From Blastocatellia bacterium (lineage in GTDB: Bacteria; Acidobacteriota; Blastocatellia; Chloracidobacteriales; Chloracidobacteriaceae), in assembly GCA_019695185.1 (NCBI GenBank), contig JAIBAN010000010.1, positions 1 through 64,000 of the forward strand: a stretch of 64,000 nt of DNA. The letters are read 5' to 3'. The notes under the pieces are model-generated. The model was not told the DNA's origin. It searched no databases and was given only the letters and a program-made list of their open reading frames with translations. This document shows, piece after piece, positions 54,281-63,763 of this stretch (positions are counted from its first letter, which is position 1; each line of letters opens with the position of its first letter). The translations under genes and the position numbers were made by a program.

Positions 54281-56026
54281 TTAAAAGCGCATTCCGAATC
54301 CGCCGCGCAATGAACGCCGTCCGACCCCCAGCCGGATTCCACTGCGTGAAAAAGGCGTATCGCCGGTTTGCTCCAACAGGTTTTCACCGGAAAAAACCAA
54401 TTCCAGTTTGCCGGGTAGAAAACGGAATTCGGGCAACTCCTGGACCAGATACAGACTGAGTCCGGAGCGCAGGGAGGAAAGCCTGCCGGCAAACGGGTCG
54501 AGGGGAAACACCGGTCGCCCGGTGCTGGTGCGGTACATGGCCAGAAAGGAAGTGCCGGTCCGGAGGGACCCTTTGAGTTGCGTGGCAATCAGGTGGTACC
54601 GGGTGGAGCGCCAGAGTGATTCTGGTACTGCTGACTGGTTGAGGGTTTGCGCCTGTCCGGCGGCAAACCCGGATTCAATGGAAAAATTGGGAGAAAGCTG
54701 GCGGCGGGCAAGGATACGGATGCCATTCTGGCGGTCGGCGGGAGTCAGCCACAGCCAGCCGGAGGGCGGCAGAAGCCCGACTGGGTTGAACCCGGTCGGA
54801 TCCGGCAGGTCGTAAAAAACCGAAGTATCGAGCGTGGTCCGGTGATCCACTTGATACGTCAGGCCGGTTTCAAAACGGCGCGCGTGCGATTGCCCACCCG
54901 CCAGCTCCCACTCGGAAAGGGATGTCGGCGCGCCGACATTGAAGGGAGCCAGCCAGCCGGGAGCATCACCCTCCGCCGGGGTCAGGCTGTCAGCCAACCG
55001 GTTGCCGGAAGTAACTTCGGCATAAACCTGCGTTTGAGCGGAAGGGAGCCAGCGGATCCCGCCGATGGGTTGCCAGGCTGGTTCAGCCCCCAGATTGGAC
55101 TGGTGGTATTCAAGGCCATACAAGACAACCAGGGTGTCATTGACCTTCCACGAATCAGTGGCGCGCAGAGACAAGCGGGTAGGGGGCTGAAGCTGGTCGG
55201 GAGCAACTCCCCGGTTGAGCGTGAGGGTCAGTTCCGGATGATGAGCCGGAGTCACCGTGTCAAACGTGAGCGCCAGCCTTCCGGGAGCAGTGGTTCCCAT
55301 CCCAACCTGGAGGGTTGTGACGAAACGGGTGGAATCATTCACCGGTTGGACCATCCGGGTGGAGAAAAAGGTATTGGTTGAGGCGGTAGGAAGGAGAAAC
55401 GGGGAACTGCCCGTGACGACCAGCAACTCGCCGGAAGGCGTGGGGAAAGGGTCGGGCAATGTCAACCCGGCAGGGCTAAAGCCGGATTCAGCCTCAGCCT
55501 GAAAAATGGCACGGTTGCGACGGGCCTTATACTTGGTCAGATCCACCTCGGCGGCTTGGAGCACCTCGGCTGCTTTAAGCAGTTTCACATTCAGGATCAA
55601 AGGTTGGTTGGAGGGGATTTCAGTCGCTGTGGCCGTCATGGACTGGAATCCGGGAGCATTGATCCGGATCCGGTACAAGCCGGGGATCAGTCGGGACAAA
55701 ACGTATTTCCCCTTCGTATCGGTTTTAACCGAGGCAATGGCTGGAGCCAGCCGACTGCTGCTGGTAAAAACCTGGACCAAGGCTCCGGCCAGAGGAACCC
55801 CCAAATGGTCGGTGACGATCCCTTGAATGGAGCCCACCCGGGGTTTGAGATCAAAATCACGGGTTCGCGCCGGGGCGGGCTGGGAAAGCCAGGTTCCGCA
55901 TCCACAAAGGCAAAGCCAGGTTGCCCAGAACATGGCGGATGAGAGACGAATTCCTACCCACCGGTATGAATTCAACAGGCGTCGGGAACGCAACGGGAGT
56001 GAGCGGAAGAGACTTCGAGCAAACAT
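54281..56026 (-). CDS. Carboxypeptidase-regulatory-like / outer-membrane beta-barrel protein
   Basis: A 581-residue exported protein. The N-terminal segment (FWATWLCLCGCGTW) could be a lipoprotein-type or ordinary signal. A CarboxypepD_reg-like beta sandwich follows (about 65-150, GIVTDHLGVPLAGALVQVF ... PGLYRIRINAPGF). The rest consists of alternating amphipathic strands of an outer-membrane barrel ending in GGFGMRF, with the terminal Phe expected of barrels. It lacks a TonB plug and a TonB box, so it is a shortened relative of the acidobacterial TonB-dependent-receptor-like proteins. Start chosen at 56026 (ATG, AGGGGG upstream). It probably shares a transcript with the histidine kinase. Confidence 0.72.
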   Translation of the reverse strand: MFARSLFRSLPLRSRRLLNSYRWVGIRLSSAMFWATWLCLCGCGTWLSQPAPARTRDFDLKPRVGSIQGIVTDHLGVPLAGALVQVFTSSSRLAPAIASVKTDTKGKYVLSRLIPGLYRIRINAPGFQSMTATATEIPSNQPLILNVKLLKAAEVLQAAEVDLTKYKARRNRAIFQAEAESGFSPAGLTLPDPFPTPSGELLVVTGSSPFLLPTASTNTFFSTRMVQPVNDSTRFVTTLQVGMGTTAPGRLALTFDTVTPAHHPELTLTLNRGVAPDQLQPPTRLSLRATDSWKVNDTLVVLYGLEYHQSNLGAEPAWQPIGGIRWLPSAQTQVYAEVTSGNRLADSLTPAEGDAPGWLAPFNVGAPTSLSEWELAGGQSHARRFETGLTYQVDHRTTLDTSVFYDLPDPTGFNPVGLLPPSGWLWLTPADRQNGIRILARRQLSPNFSIESGFAAGQAQTLNQSAVPESLWRSTRYHLIATQLKGSLRTGTSFLAMYRTSTGRPVFPLDPFAGRLSSLRSGLSLYLVQELPEFRFLPGKLELVFSGENLLEQTGDTPFSRSGIRLGVGRRSLRGGFGMRF

Positions 56027-56242
56027 CAATACCCCCTGGGACGGTGGTCAACAGTGAAACCGACAGCAGCCACAATCAAGTTGCGGTGAGAGACAACCCT
56101 TTGCGCACTATGCAATGGAAATATATTCAGGATGTATAAGCCGGGGAGGGATTTGTGTCAAGGAAGGAGGAGGCAGTGCGGGGTGACCGGGAACCGGGTG
56201 ACCTGCGTCAGGACGATGGTCACCCGGGCCTCGGCGGTAGCG

Positions 56243-57289
56243 TTAAAACCTGATCACCGTGTCCGGGCCACCTTCAATATGAACCGTATCAACGAACCGA
56301 ACCTGATGAGGCTGGGTTTTCATAATCAGCGAGGCCGTCCGCTTGCCGGTGCCGAAAAACCGGACACCGCGAACCACTTTTCCATCCGTGACCCCGGTCA
56401 TGACGAAAATAATGTTTTTCCCAGGAGCGAGGTCATCGGTTTGATAAATCTGAAGAGGGTCTGATAAACCCATGCTTTTCATACGTGCCAGCGTGTCAGA
56501 GTCTTCAGAGACTTTGGAGTAGTCTTCCTGGTGGAGTTGATCTTTGAGAACGAACCGGGCCTGGATTTCCCCGTTTAAACATTTCATCGCGGCGGCTGTC
56601 AGCACGCCTTCCGGAGCTCCGCCAATGCCCATGACGGCATGCACTCCCGAGCCCCCGACAGCGGCGCTGATGCCAGCCGAAAGGTCACCGTCACTAATAA
56701 GCTGAATGCGGGCTCCGGCAGCCCGAATGTCTTTGACCAGTTTGGCATGGCGTGGGCGGTCCAAGACCGTTACGACCAGGTCCTCAATGCTGCGCCCCAG
56801 ACGGCGGGCCAGAATCTTCAGGTTGTCCTTAACCGGAGCATCAATGTCAAGGCAACCTCGAGCGGCCGGCCCTACGACCAGTTTGTTCATGTACATGTCA
56901 GGGGCATTGAGCAGGCCACCCCGTTCGGCCGCAGCCAGCACGGCAATGGCATTGGCGGAACCCGTGGCACAGAGATTGGTTCCTTCGAGAGGGTCAACCG
57001 CAATGTCAACCGCCGGAAAGGGGTTGTTTTCATCCGGCAGTTCAGCCCCCATGCCAACCCGTTCACCGATATATAACATGGGGGCTTTGTCACGCTCACC
57101 TTCTCCAATCACAATCCGCCCGTTGATGGGAACCGTCCGCATGGCATCGCGCATGGCTTCAACTGCGGCATGATCAGAAAATTTACGGTCGCCCTGGCCC
57201 ATGGTGCGAGTGGAGGCAATGGCAGCGGATTCGACAACCCGGAGAAACTCCAGGGAAAGGGCAGGGGGAAGGATTGAGGTTGCAGTCAT
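56243..57289 (-). CDS. glpX: Class II fructose-1,6-bisphosphatase
   Basis: This enzyme hydrolyses fructose-1,6-bisphosphate in gluconeogenesis and can act on sedoheptulose-1,7-bisphosphate. The 348-residue protein is full length. Metal-binding segments are [13 protein letters not shown] and [10 protein letters not shown], followed by the substrate segment [19 protein letters not shown]. The gene follows the Cys-cluster small protein after about 74 bases on the same strand, so it may share transcription with the microcompartment genes. Confidence 0.95.
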   Translation of the reverse strand: MTATSILPPALSLEFLRVVESAAIASTRTMGQGDRKFSDHAAVEAMRDAMRTVPINGRIVIGEGERDKAPMLYIGERVGMGAELPDENNPFPAVDIAVDPLEGTNLCATGSANAIAVLAAAERGGLLNAPDMYMNKLVVGPAARGCLDIDAPVKDNLKILARRLGRSIEDLVVTVLDRPRHAKLVKDIRAAGARIQLISDGDLSAGISAAVGGSGVHAVMGIGGAPEGVLTAAAMKCLNGEIQARFVLKDQLHQEDYSKVSEDSDTLARMKSMGLSDPLQIYQTDDLAPGKNIIFVMTGVTDGKVVRGVRFFGTGKRTASLIMKTQPHQVRFVDTVHIEGGPDTVIRF

Positions 57290-57363
57290 ATGATTCCAGC
57301 TCCAGAAAAAGTGATGAAAGCATTGGTTGAGAGGAAAGCGGACAACCCAAAGGGGTGCCGCCG

Positions 57364-57621
57364 TTAAAAACCACGGGTCTGACAGCGGTCACACTGGTCG
57401 CAAGGCTTATCGGTTTCAAACAGACAGGCTTTGGCTTGAAGGAACTCAAGGAGTTCATTGAGATCACCCGGCAACGGGGCAAAGCGTTCCTGACTCGGAT
57501 GGGGAAGGTCAGGCGCGGACCCCAGGGGCAGGGAAGTCGGTGGTGGAGGAGAGTTGGTTTCAGTGCCCCGGACGCGCCGAAGAATCTGAGCGGTCATCGT
57601 CTGCAACAGTTGTTCATCCAT
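57364..57621 (-). CDS. Small Cys-cluster protein with encapsulation-peptide-like N-terminus
   Basis: An 85-residue protein. The first 18 residues ([18 protein letters not shown]) form an amphipathic helix like the encapsulation peptides of microcompartment cargo enzymes. A Pro/Ser/Thr-rich linker follows, then a helix [13 protein letters not shown], and a C-terminal cluster CDQCDRC (C-x2-C-x2-C) with one further Cys just before. The cluster could bind a metal or iron-sulphur centre. It starts 22 bases after the EutN-type gene, in the same direction. I do not recognise the family. An in-frame start further upstream (57765) would overlap the EutN gene and is less likely. Confidence 0.6.
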   Translation of the reverse strand: MDEQLLQTMTAQILRRVRGTETNSPPPPTSLPLGSAPDLPHPSQERFAPLPGDLNELLEFLQAKACLFETDKPCDQCDRCQTRGF

Positions 57622-57643
57622 AAGAAGGTGCCCCCCAAGCAGT

Positions 57644-57952
57644 TCAATTCGGTTGTGTCGGATCAGTTGGCCCTGGTTTCGGATGGGGCTCAATGGAATC
57701 CACCACCGCAATGATGGCCGCATCAATCGCAGCTCCCTCCCGGTCGGTCGAGGCGGTCGAGGCACTCCAGCCTTCCTGAACCACGATCACCCGGTCTCCG
57801 ATGCCTGAATCCAACACATCGAGGACCAGGAAACTGGAACCCTGCTCCGTGCCGTCGGGTGCGATGGGCTGCACCAGGAGCATGCGCCCCCCCTGGTACC
57901 GTTCGTTTTTTTGGGTTGCCACGACATTTCCAATGACACGGGCCAAATTCAT
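57644..57952 (-). CDS. Bacterial microcompartment vertex protein (EutN/CcmL family)
   Basis: A 102-residue protein of the pentameric BMC vertex family. It opens with MNLARVIGNVVATQK, then GGRMLLVQPIAPDG and VLDVLDSGIGDRVIVVQEG, and ends with GAAIDAAIIAVVDSIE. These match the strands of EutN/CcmL. Such pentamers cap the corners of protein shells. No hexameric BMC-domain shell gene and no signature enzyme lies in the window. The next gene downstream carries an encapsulation-like helix, and coaBC is divergent. It may be an outlying piece of a larger shell locus or an orphan vertex protein. Confidence 0.88.
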   Translation of the reverse strand: MNLARVIGNVVATQKNERYQGGRMLLVQPIAPDGTEQGSSFLVLDVLDSGIGDRVIVVQEGWSASTASTDREGAAIDAAIIAVVDSIEPHPKPGPTDPTQPN

Positions 57953-58228
57953 AAAAATAGGTTTCTGAAAAGGTGGAATTTACCAAAACAGAGGGTCTTG
58001 CCGGAAACGACGAAGAATAAATGCCATACCCAAAAGCGGCAAGTCAAACTTTTCAAGACCAGAGCGATTGAAAACAAACTAACGTCTGATAATTATCCAT
58101 ACTCTAAAAACGACAACGGTCAAAGTCGTTTATTCAGGTTGCCAATGAACCTTAATCCGACGATGATAGGGAGAGAAGAAGAGAACCTGACTTTCCTAAA
58201 ACTCAACCAAAAGGGAAATTTGTATCAT

Positions 58229-59470
58229 ATGGTTGTCGCTGCCCCCAATCCTCCTTTGATCACTTTAGGTGTGACCGGTTGCATCGGTGCGTACAAAGCA
58301 ATTCTGATCCTTCGTGGTTTGCAGGAAGCCGGTTGTACGGTCGAAGTGGTGATGACGGCGCATGCCCGCGAGTTTATTCAGCCATTAACATTTCAGGCGC
58401 TTTCAGGCCGTCCGGTGGTGACGGACCATTGGGACCGTCCGCAGGATACGGACATTAAACACATTTCGTTGGCCCAATCCTCCCACCTCCTGCTGGTGGC
58501 TCCGGCAACTGCCAATATCATCGCCAAGTTTGCCCATGGCATTGCTGATGATTTCCTCTCCACCCTATATATTTCCGCTACCTGCCCGGTCTTGGTCTGT
58601 CCTGCCATGAATGTTGAAATGTGGCACCACCCTGCAACCCAATCCAATCTTCGATTGCTCCGTGAACGGAAGGTGACCGTCCAGGATCCTGCGGCTGGCT
58701 ATCTTGCCTGTGGCATGGTCGGCGAAGGTCGGTTGGCAGAACCAGAAACCATTGTGGAAACTGCGCTCCAATTGCTTGCCCGAAAGGAACCCCATCCAGT
58801 AGCCGATCTGGCTGGTGTCAGGGTTCTGGTGACTGCCGGCCCGACGGTGGAATATCTCGACCCGGTTCGATTTCTTTCCAACCGGTCTTCCGGCAAAATG
58901 GGCTATGCCCTGGCTTCGGCTGCCCGTGCTCGAGGGGCCCAGGTGACACTGGTGAGCGGGCCGGTCCGACTGACACCTCCGCCCCAGGTCAACCTGATTT
59001 CCGTAACCACCACCAGGGAAATGTACGAGGCGGTTGTGGGAGTGGCATCGGAACACGACCTGATCATCAAGGCAGCCGCCGTTTGTGATTACCGCCCCAT
59101 CCACCCTGCAACCCACAAGATCAAAAAAGAAGTTGCCAATCCCGGTCTCCGCCTGGAGTTGACCCCAACTGAGGATATTCTGGCCGAATTGGGGCGGCGG
59201 AAACGACCAGACCAGACATTGGTGGGGTTTGCCGCCGAAACTGAACATGGGGAAGACCATGCGAAAGACAAGCTGCGCCGTAAAGGGACAGACCTCCTGG
59301 TCCTCAATGATGTTTCCCGGAACGATGCCGGTTTTGAGGTTGACACCAATGCAGTAACGATTTTTCGCCAAGACAGGGAAACCGGAAGGGTGATTCCACT
59401 GGCAGCCAAAGACATCATTGCCAATCTCATTCTGGATGAAATTGTTGATTATCGGAAAAATATCAATTAA
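58229..59470 (+). CDS. coaBC: Phosphopantothenoylcysteine decarboxylase / phosphopantothenate-cysteine ligase
   Basis: A bifunctional coenzyme A biosynthesis enzyme of 413 residues. The N-terminal FMN decarboxylase (CoaC) has GVTGCIGAYKA, PAMNVEMW with Asn128, and the catalytic Cys161 in ACGMVGEGR. The C-terminal ligase (CoaB) begins with VLVTAGPTVEYLDPVRF and SNRSSGKMGYALA and has the dimer-interface KxKK-type segment HKIKKE. The ATG at 58229 was chosen from family length; longer in-frame starts up to 57911 overlap the divergent microcompartment gene. Confidence 0.93.
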   Translation: MVVAAPNPPLITLGVTGCIGAYKAILILRGLQEAGCTVEVVMTAHAREFIQPLTFQALSGRPVVTDHWDRPQDTDIKHISLAQSSHLLLVAPATANIIAKFAHGIADDFLSTLYISATCPVLVCPAMNVEMWHHPATQSNLRLLRERKVTVQDPAAGYLACGMVGEGRLAEPETIVETALQLLARKEPHPVADLAGVRVLVTAGPTVEYLDPVRFLSNRSSGKMGYALASAARARGAQVTLVSGPVRLTPPPQVNLISVTTTREMYEAVVGVASEHDLIIKAAAVCDYRPIHPATHKIKKEVANPGLRLELTPTEDILAELGRRKRPDQTLVGFAAETEHGEDHAKDKLRRKGTDLLVLNDVSRNDAGFEVDTNAVTIFRQDRETGRVIPLAAKDIIANLILDEIVDYRKNIN

Positions 59471-59514
59471 TTTTAAATATTTTAAGATTTTATTAATTAA
59501 TAAAGTAAAATAGC

Positions 59515-60699
59515 ATGAATTTTAATAAAAATACAAATCAACAGCGCCCAAAACTTCTCATTGTGGATGACGATCCCGGAGTGCGCGAGGTTTGTGCCGC
59601 CATTTTCGGTGACTTTGAAGTGGAGATGGTTGGCGATGGGTGCGAAGTCACTCCGGTTCTGGCTCGGTTTCGCCCCCAGGTGGTGATTACGGATTTAAGC
59701 ATGCCGCACGAAGGCGGATTGAGTGTCGTGCAACGGGTCAAGGCTGAAGACCCGACCATTGAGGTTCTGGTCATCACCGGGTACGGTCGCATCGAAGATG
59801 CCGTTGCGGCAATGAAATATGGTGCCAGCGACTTCATTCTGAAGCCATTTGATATGGAGCAGATTCAACTGGCAGTCGCCCGCTGCCTCGAACGACAACG
59901 GTTGGTGCGGTCGCACGCCTCCCTGCAGGATGCGCACCGGGAATTAAAGCAATTGACTGAGTTAAAAGAAAAATTCCTCCGGCTGACCAGCCATGAATTA
60001 CGTGGCCCCTTGACCGTTCTCCAGGGATATGAAGACCTGCTCCCCATGCTGGTTGATTCCCCTGCGGAACTCCTGGCCGCAGCCGATGCCATGGCGCTGG
60101 CCATTCACAATCTGGTGGAAATTGTCAACAACATCACTTTATTGCAGGATTTGAAGCAAAAACGGATTCCACTCTCCCCGCGCCCCTGTGACCTCCCGGC
60201 CTTGTTCGAACAAATCCTGACCGAACTTCATTATTTTACCGGTCATCGGGCCCATACCCTGCGGTTCTCTCACCAGGGGACGACGGGGGGGATGATCAGC
60301 GGGGATGCCCTGCGGATTGTGCAAATAGCCCGTGAATTGCTACTGAATGCCATCAAGTTTACCCCGGATGGCGGAACCATCACGCTGACCTTGACTTTCC
60401 CCGCCGAACAGCCCGGCTGGTTTGCCTTCATGGTTGAGGATACCGGAATTGGCATCCCGCCGGAAAAGCTGGTTCGAATCTTTGAATCGTTTTATGAAGC
60501 TCAGGAAACCCAAAACCACAGCACCTCCCGGACCGAATTCAAAGGCGGAGGGGTTGGCATTGGCCTGACGCTGGTCAATGAATTGGTGCATGCCTATGGC
60601 GGCCGCCTGGGGATTTCAAGTACGCTGGAGGTGGGAACCAGCGTCACCGTGACCCTGCCTGAACTGACTCTGCCGGTCGGAGATAGGGGGGGACGATGA
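59515..60699 (+). CDS. Receiver-histidine kinase hybrid
   Basis: A 394-residue cytoplasmic protein. The REC domain (about 12-130) has the acidic pair DDD and the phosphoacceptor Asp60 in ITDLSMP, with Lys in FILKPF. A short coiled coil leads to HisKA (H160 in LTSHELRGPLT) and an HATPase with the N-box ELLLNAIKFTPDGG and DTGIGIP, then GVGIGLTLVNELV. It lacks a sensor domain, so it probably takes a phosphoryl signal from another protein. The 45 bases between it and coaBC are nearly pure A+T and could be a promoter. The start has no clear ribosome-binding site. The 3' end overlaps the next convergent gene by 84 bases. Confidence 0.9.
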   Translation: MNFNKNTNQQRPKLLIVDDDPGVREVCAAIFGDFEVEMVGDGCEVTPVLARFRPQVVITDLSMPHEGGLSVVQRVKAEDPTIEVLVITGYGRIEDAVAAMKYGASDFILKPFDMEQIQLAVARCLERQRLVRSHASLQDAHRELKQLTELKEKFLRLTSHELRGPLTVLQGYEDLLPMLVDSPAELLAAADAMALAIHNLVEIVNNITLLQDLKQKRIPLSPRPCDLPALFEQILTELHYFTGHRAHTLRFSHQGTTGGMISGDALRIVQIARELLLNAIKFTPDGGTITLTLTFPAEQPGWFAFMVEDTGIGIPPEKLVRIFESFYEAQETQNHSTSRTEFKGGGVGIGLTLVNELVHAYGGRLGISSTLEVGTSVTVTLPELTLPVGDRGGR

Positions 60700-62355
60700 G
60701 GCCAGGGGCTCAACCGGTTCGACCCGTAGCAGGGCAAGATTCGCTTGCGTGGCAAGCGGTGTAACTTTCCAGCCAACAGCCGAAAAATCGGAAATAACCG
60801 CCTGTGGTGCCATGAGAAGTATCTGCCGGCTTTTTTGTCCGGAGAGGAATGTCCGAACTTCAGGTGGTGATTCAAACCGATTGGGCTCCCGATCCTGATC
60901 ACAGCATTCCACTTTTTCGGACAGGTAAAAAACCGGTGCATATTTCCGACATCGGTAAAAGGCAAACGATTCATCCGGGCGAATCGCCTGGATTGCCGCC
61001 AGGCTCAATGCCTTGAATGATTCGCGGTTCTCGAGCAAAGGAAACAAGGTAAAAGGTGCGCAACCAATGAAGGCCACCATCCAGCCGGTCAGCGTGAAAC
61101 CAAGAACCGATGTGCGGTCAACGTGAAACCTCTGTTTTCGCCAAATCAGGAAGCTGCCTCCCAGGGGAAGGATCACGGCAATGGCGACCCAGGGAAAGAA
61201 GCCGGCCCCGGCCGGCCCCGTTTCATGATGCCCCCACCAGCCAATTCCAACGGCAGTCACCCCCAGGAGGAGTAACGTCATGGCGGCAAACGTAAGCCAG
61301 CTCCGGCTCTCTTGAGGGGTGCCGTTCACCAGACCACGGGCGGTCAACAGAGCGCAGGCGGGAAAAGCGGGAAGGATATAGCCGGGAAGCTTGGAACCCG
61401 AAAAGCTGAAGAACAGCAACGGCACCAGAATCCACAACACCCAAAAAAGATCGCGGGCAGGAAGACGGTGCCAATTCCGGCAGGTTTCCCTGAATCCGTG
61501 GAGAAAAAAGAGCGTCCAAGGGAACATTCCGCCGAGCATGACCGGCAGGTAATAGTACCAGGGCCCGGAATGGTGAAACCGGTGACTGGTGAACCGCTGA
61601 AAATGGTGGGCAATTAAAAATTCCTGGATAAAGGTCCAGCCATGCAAATAGAGGACTGGACCGTACCAGATTCCCGCCACCAGCAGAGCCAAGCCGCCTG
61701 CTCCAAGGATTGGCCATAGTTCTCCAGCGTCAATCACTTTCCAGGATTTACGCTGGAACAACCGGTACGAGCCGACAATCCCCAGCGGCAAGAGAGCACC
61801 AATCAACCCTTTGGCCAGCAGAGCCATTCCCACCAAGCCACCGCTCCAATAAAGGTAACGCCGGAAGCCCTGGGTTTCCGGCCGAAACTCGTATCGCATG
61901 AACGTGACCAGGCTGGCCGTGACGGCAACCGTGAGCACCAAGTCACAAGTGGCAACCCGGGCAAATCCGATGATAAAGGCATTGGAAGTTAAAATGACAC
62001 CGGACCAGAGGGCCAGGCGGGCTGATTCAAGCGGGCGGAGCCACCATGCCCACAGGACCACGCCCACGACTGCCAGAGCCGCAGTGGGAAACCGGGCCGC
62101 TCCTTCGGTCTCACCCCAAAGGTGCATTCCACTCCCGGCCAACCAATACAGCAAAATGGGTTTTTCGAACCAGGGCTTTCCCAGCAACGTGGGGGTGATC
62201 AGGTTGCCGGTAGGGCCGGTGACTTCGCGTGCCACCTGGACATAGCGAGGTTCATCCGGCCCCAAAAAGCCAAGTGCTCCGAGTTTCCACCAGCACAGGA
62301 AGGCGGCCAACACGGCCACTCCCCATAACCCGGCTGCAAAAGACCGCTGGTTCAT
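60616..62355 (-). CDS. ArnT-like (family 39-type) membrane glycosyltransferase
   Basis: A 579-residue membrane enzyme with about twelve helices. The N-terminal first loop contains the catalytic-type acidic site LGFLGPDEPRYVQVARE and the conserved KPWFEKPILLYWLAG. These mark lipid-linked-sugar transferases of the ArnT/PMT group. It probably moves a sugar from undecaprenyl phosphate to lipid A or another envelope glycan. It starts 15 bases after the ssb stop, so co-transcription is likely. The last 28 codons overlap the 3' end of the kinase gene on the other strand. Confidence 0.86.
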   Translation of the reverse strand: MNQRSFAAGLWGVAVLAAFLCWWKLGALGFLGPDEPRYVQVAREVTGPTGNLITPTLLGKPWFEKPILLYWLAGSGMHLWGETEGAARFPTAALAVVGVVLWAWWLRPLESARLALWSGVILTSNAFIIGFARVATCDLVLTVAVTASLVTFMRYEFRPETQGFRRYLYWSGGLVGMALLAKGLIGALLPLGIVGSYRLFQRKSWKVIDAGELWPILGAGGLALLVAGIWYGPVLYLHGWTFIQEFLIAHHFQRFTSHRFHHSGPWYYYLPVMLGGMFPWTLFFLHGFRETCRNWHRLPARDLFWVLWILVPLLFFSFSGSKLPGYILPAFPACALLTARGLVNGTPQESRSWLTFAAMTLLLLGVTAVGIGWWGHHETGPAGAGFFPWVAIAVILPLGGSFLIWRKQRFHVDRTSVLGFTLTGWMVAFIGCAPFTLFPLLENRESFKALSLAAIQAIRPDESFAFYRCRKYAPVFYLSEKVECCDQDREPNRFESPPEVRTFLSGQKSRQILLMAPQAVISDFSAVGWKVTPLATQANLALLRVEPVEPLASSSPPISDRQSQFRQGHGDAGSHLQRT

Positions 62356-62370
62356 AACCGGACCCGTTGC

Positions 62371-62823
62371 CTAGAAGGGAATATCGTCTTCATTCAGGTC
62401 ACTGCCTTCATCCGGCTCCGAGGCCGGGCCGGGTGCTGACATGGCAGACCGGCCAAAGGATTCGGAGCGACTGCCACCACCGCCCTCGGATTTATTGTCA
62501 ATGAAGTGCAGTTCAGTTCCGGTTACTTCCAGTGAGGTTTGGGTCACCCCATCCCGGTTTTTCCATTCCTTGGTCGAAAGACGTCCTTCAACATAGACCT
62601 GGCGGCCTTTGGCCAAATACTTATTGGCCAGTTCGGCCTTTTCGCGCCAAAAAGTAACTCTGAACCAAGTCGTTGTTTCACCACCGGCTTCACCCGGACG
62701 ACCGTCCTTTTTTCGTTCAGTGGTGGCCACATTGAAAGAGCAGACCGGCACATTTTGGGACGTGTAGCGCATATCGGGATCACGTCCCAGGTATCCGACA
62801 ATAATGATTTTGTTAAACGACAT
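62371..62823 (-). CDS. ssb: Single-stranded DNA-binding protein
   Basis: A 150-residue SSB with an OB fold (MSFNKIIIVGYLGRDPDMRY ... VYVEGRLSTKEWKNRDG). A flexible Gly/Ser-rich linker and the acidic partner-binding tail NEDDIPF follow. An AGGGGA ribosome-binding site is present. It is the middle gene of a minus-strand unit between the dienelactone hydrolase and the glycosyltransferase. SSB binds single-stranded DNA during replication and repair. Confidence 0.97.
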   Translation of the reverse strand: MSFNKIIIVGYLGRDPDMRYTSQNVPVCSFNVATTERKKDGRPGEAGGETTTWFRVTFWREKAELANKYLAKGRQVYVEGRLSTKEWKNRDGVTQTSLEVTGTELHFIDNKSEGGGGSRSESFGRSAMSAPGPASEPDEGSDLNEDDIPF

Positions 62824-62883
62824 GAAAATTTCCCCTTGGGTTAAAATCGAATGGTGGAGAGCAGCGACAAAGCTATTTCGTTG

Positions 62884-63576
62884 TCAGGCAGTTGGAAAAA
62901 GTGCTTCCCGGTAAAACCGGAGGACCCGGTGCCACGCATCCCTCGCATCCTCCGCCCGGAAAACCTGGGGGCGGGAATCATTAAAAAAGGCATGATCGGC
63001 TTCGGGATAGATATGGAATTCGTGGGCTTTGCCCAGCCGGGTTAAATCCGCTTCGAGTTGGTGCACCATCTCCACTGTGACAAACGTGTCCTTGGCGGCG
63101 TAGAGCCCCAGCACCGGAGCCTCCAGCCGAGCCAGATCGGGTGCCACTCCCGGGAATCCTCCGTAGAACACCACGCAGGCACCAATCGCTGGATTTTGAC
63201 AGGCACTGTAGAGGGAGAGCAATCCCCCCATGCAGAACCCGACGGACCCGACTTTGGGAAAACCGTTTGTTTCCGGCATTGCCAAAAGGCCTGCCACAGC
63301 AGCCTTAAGATCCGCTTCGGCCTGGTCTATCCGCAAGCTCATCATGAGTTTACCAGCCTCATCCGGCGAAGTCGTGGAAGTCCCATGATAAAGATCGGGC
63401 GCAAAGGCCACAAACCCTTCCGCAGCCAACCGGTCACAAATGGTTTGAATGTGCGGGACGAGCCCCCACCATTCCTGAAGGACGAGAACTCCGGGGCCGC
63501 CGACCGCCGCCGGTTTGGCCAGATATCCGGAAATTGAAGTGGTTCCGGAGGTAAATGTGTGCAGAGCGCCAGGCAT
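62884..63576 (-). CDS. Dienelactone hydrolase family protein
   Basis: A 230-residue cytoplasmic alpha/beta hydrolase. The nucleophile is C115 in GFCMGG, the acid D163 in YAAKDTFV, and the base H195 in EADHAFF. E35 in LQEWWGL is the residue that activates the cysteine in the family. The length and motifs match dienelactone hydrolases. The natural substrate in this organism is unknown. The ATG at 63576 has GGAG 6 bases upstream; a longer start at 63669 would run into the divergent promoter region. Confidence 0.92.
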   Translation of the reverse strand: MPGALHTFTSGTTSISGYLAKPAAVGGPGVLVLQEWWGLVPHIQTICDRLAAEGFVAFAPDLYHGTSTTSPDEAGKLMMSLRIDQAEADLKAAVAGLLAMPETNGFPKVGSVGFCMGGLLSLYSACQNPAIGACVVFYGGFPGVAPDLARLEAPVLGLYAAKDTFVTVEMVHQLEADLTRLGKAHEFHIYPEADHAFFNDSRPQVFRAEDARDAWHRVLRFYREALFPTA

Positions 63577-63763
63577 AATTTCTCCAACGTAAACGGACTC
63601 AACCAAAAAGTGCCGAACTCTACAGGATGCAGGGATGACTTGACAAGCTATCCGGGATTCCACTAACAACAGATGCGTCTCGCAGACCGGCCTTGTAACC
63701 GGATCCTTTCCGGATCTGGTTCGGCGGGTGGTATCTCATTTCAATTCTAAGGAATACCTCTTT

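Noticed and set aside
53335-54459. Long plus-strand open frame of 374 codons
   Set aside because: It is antisense to the PDZ-7TM histidine kinase, whose domains and motifs are unambiguous on the other strand; the frame has no recognisable domain.
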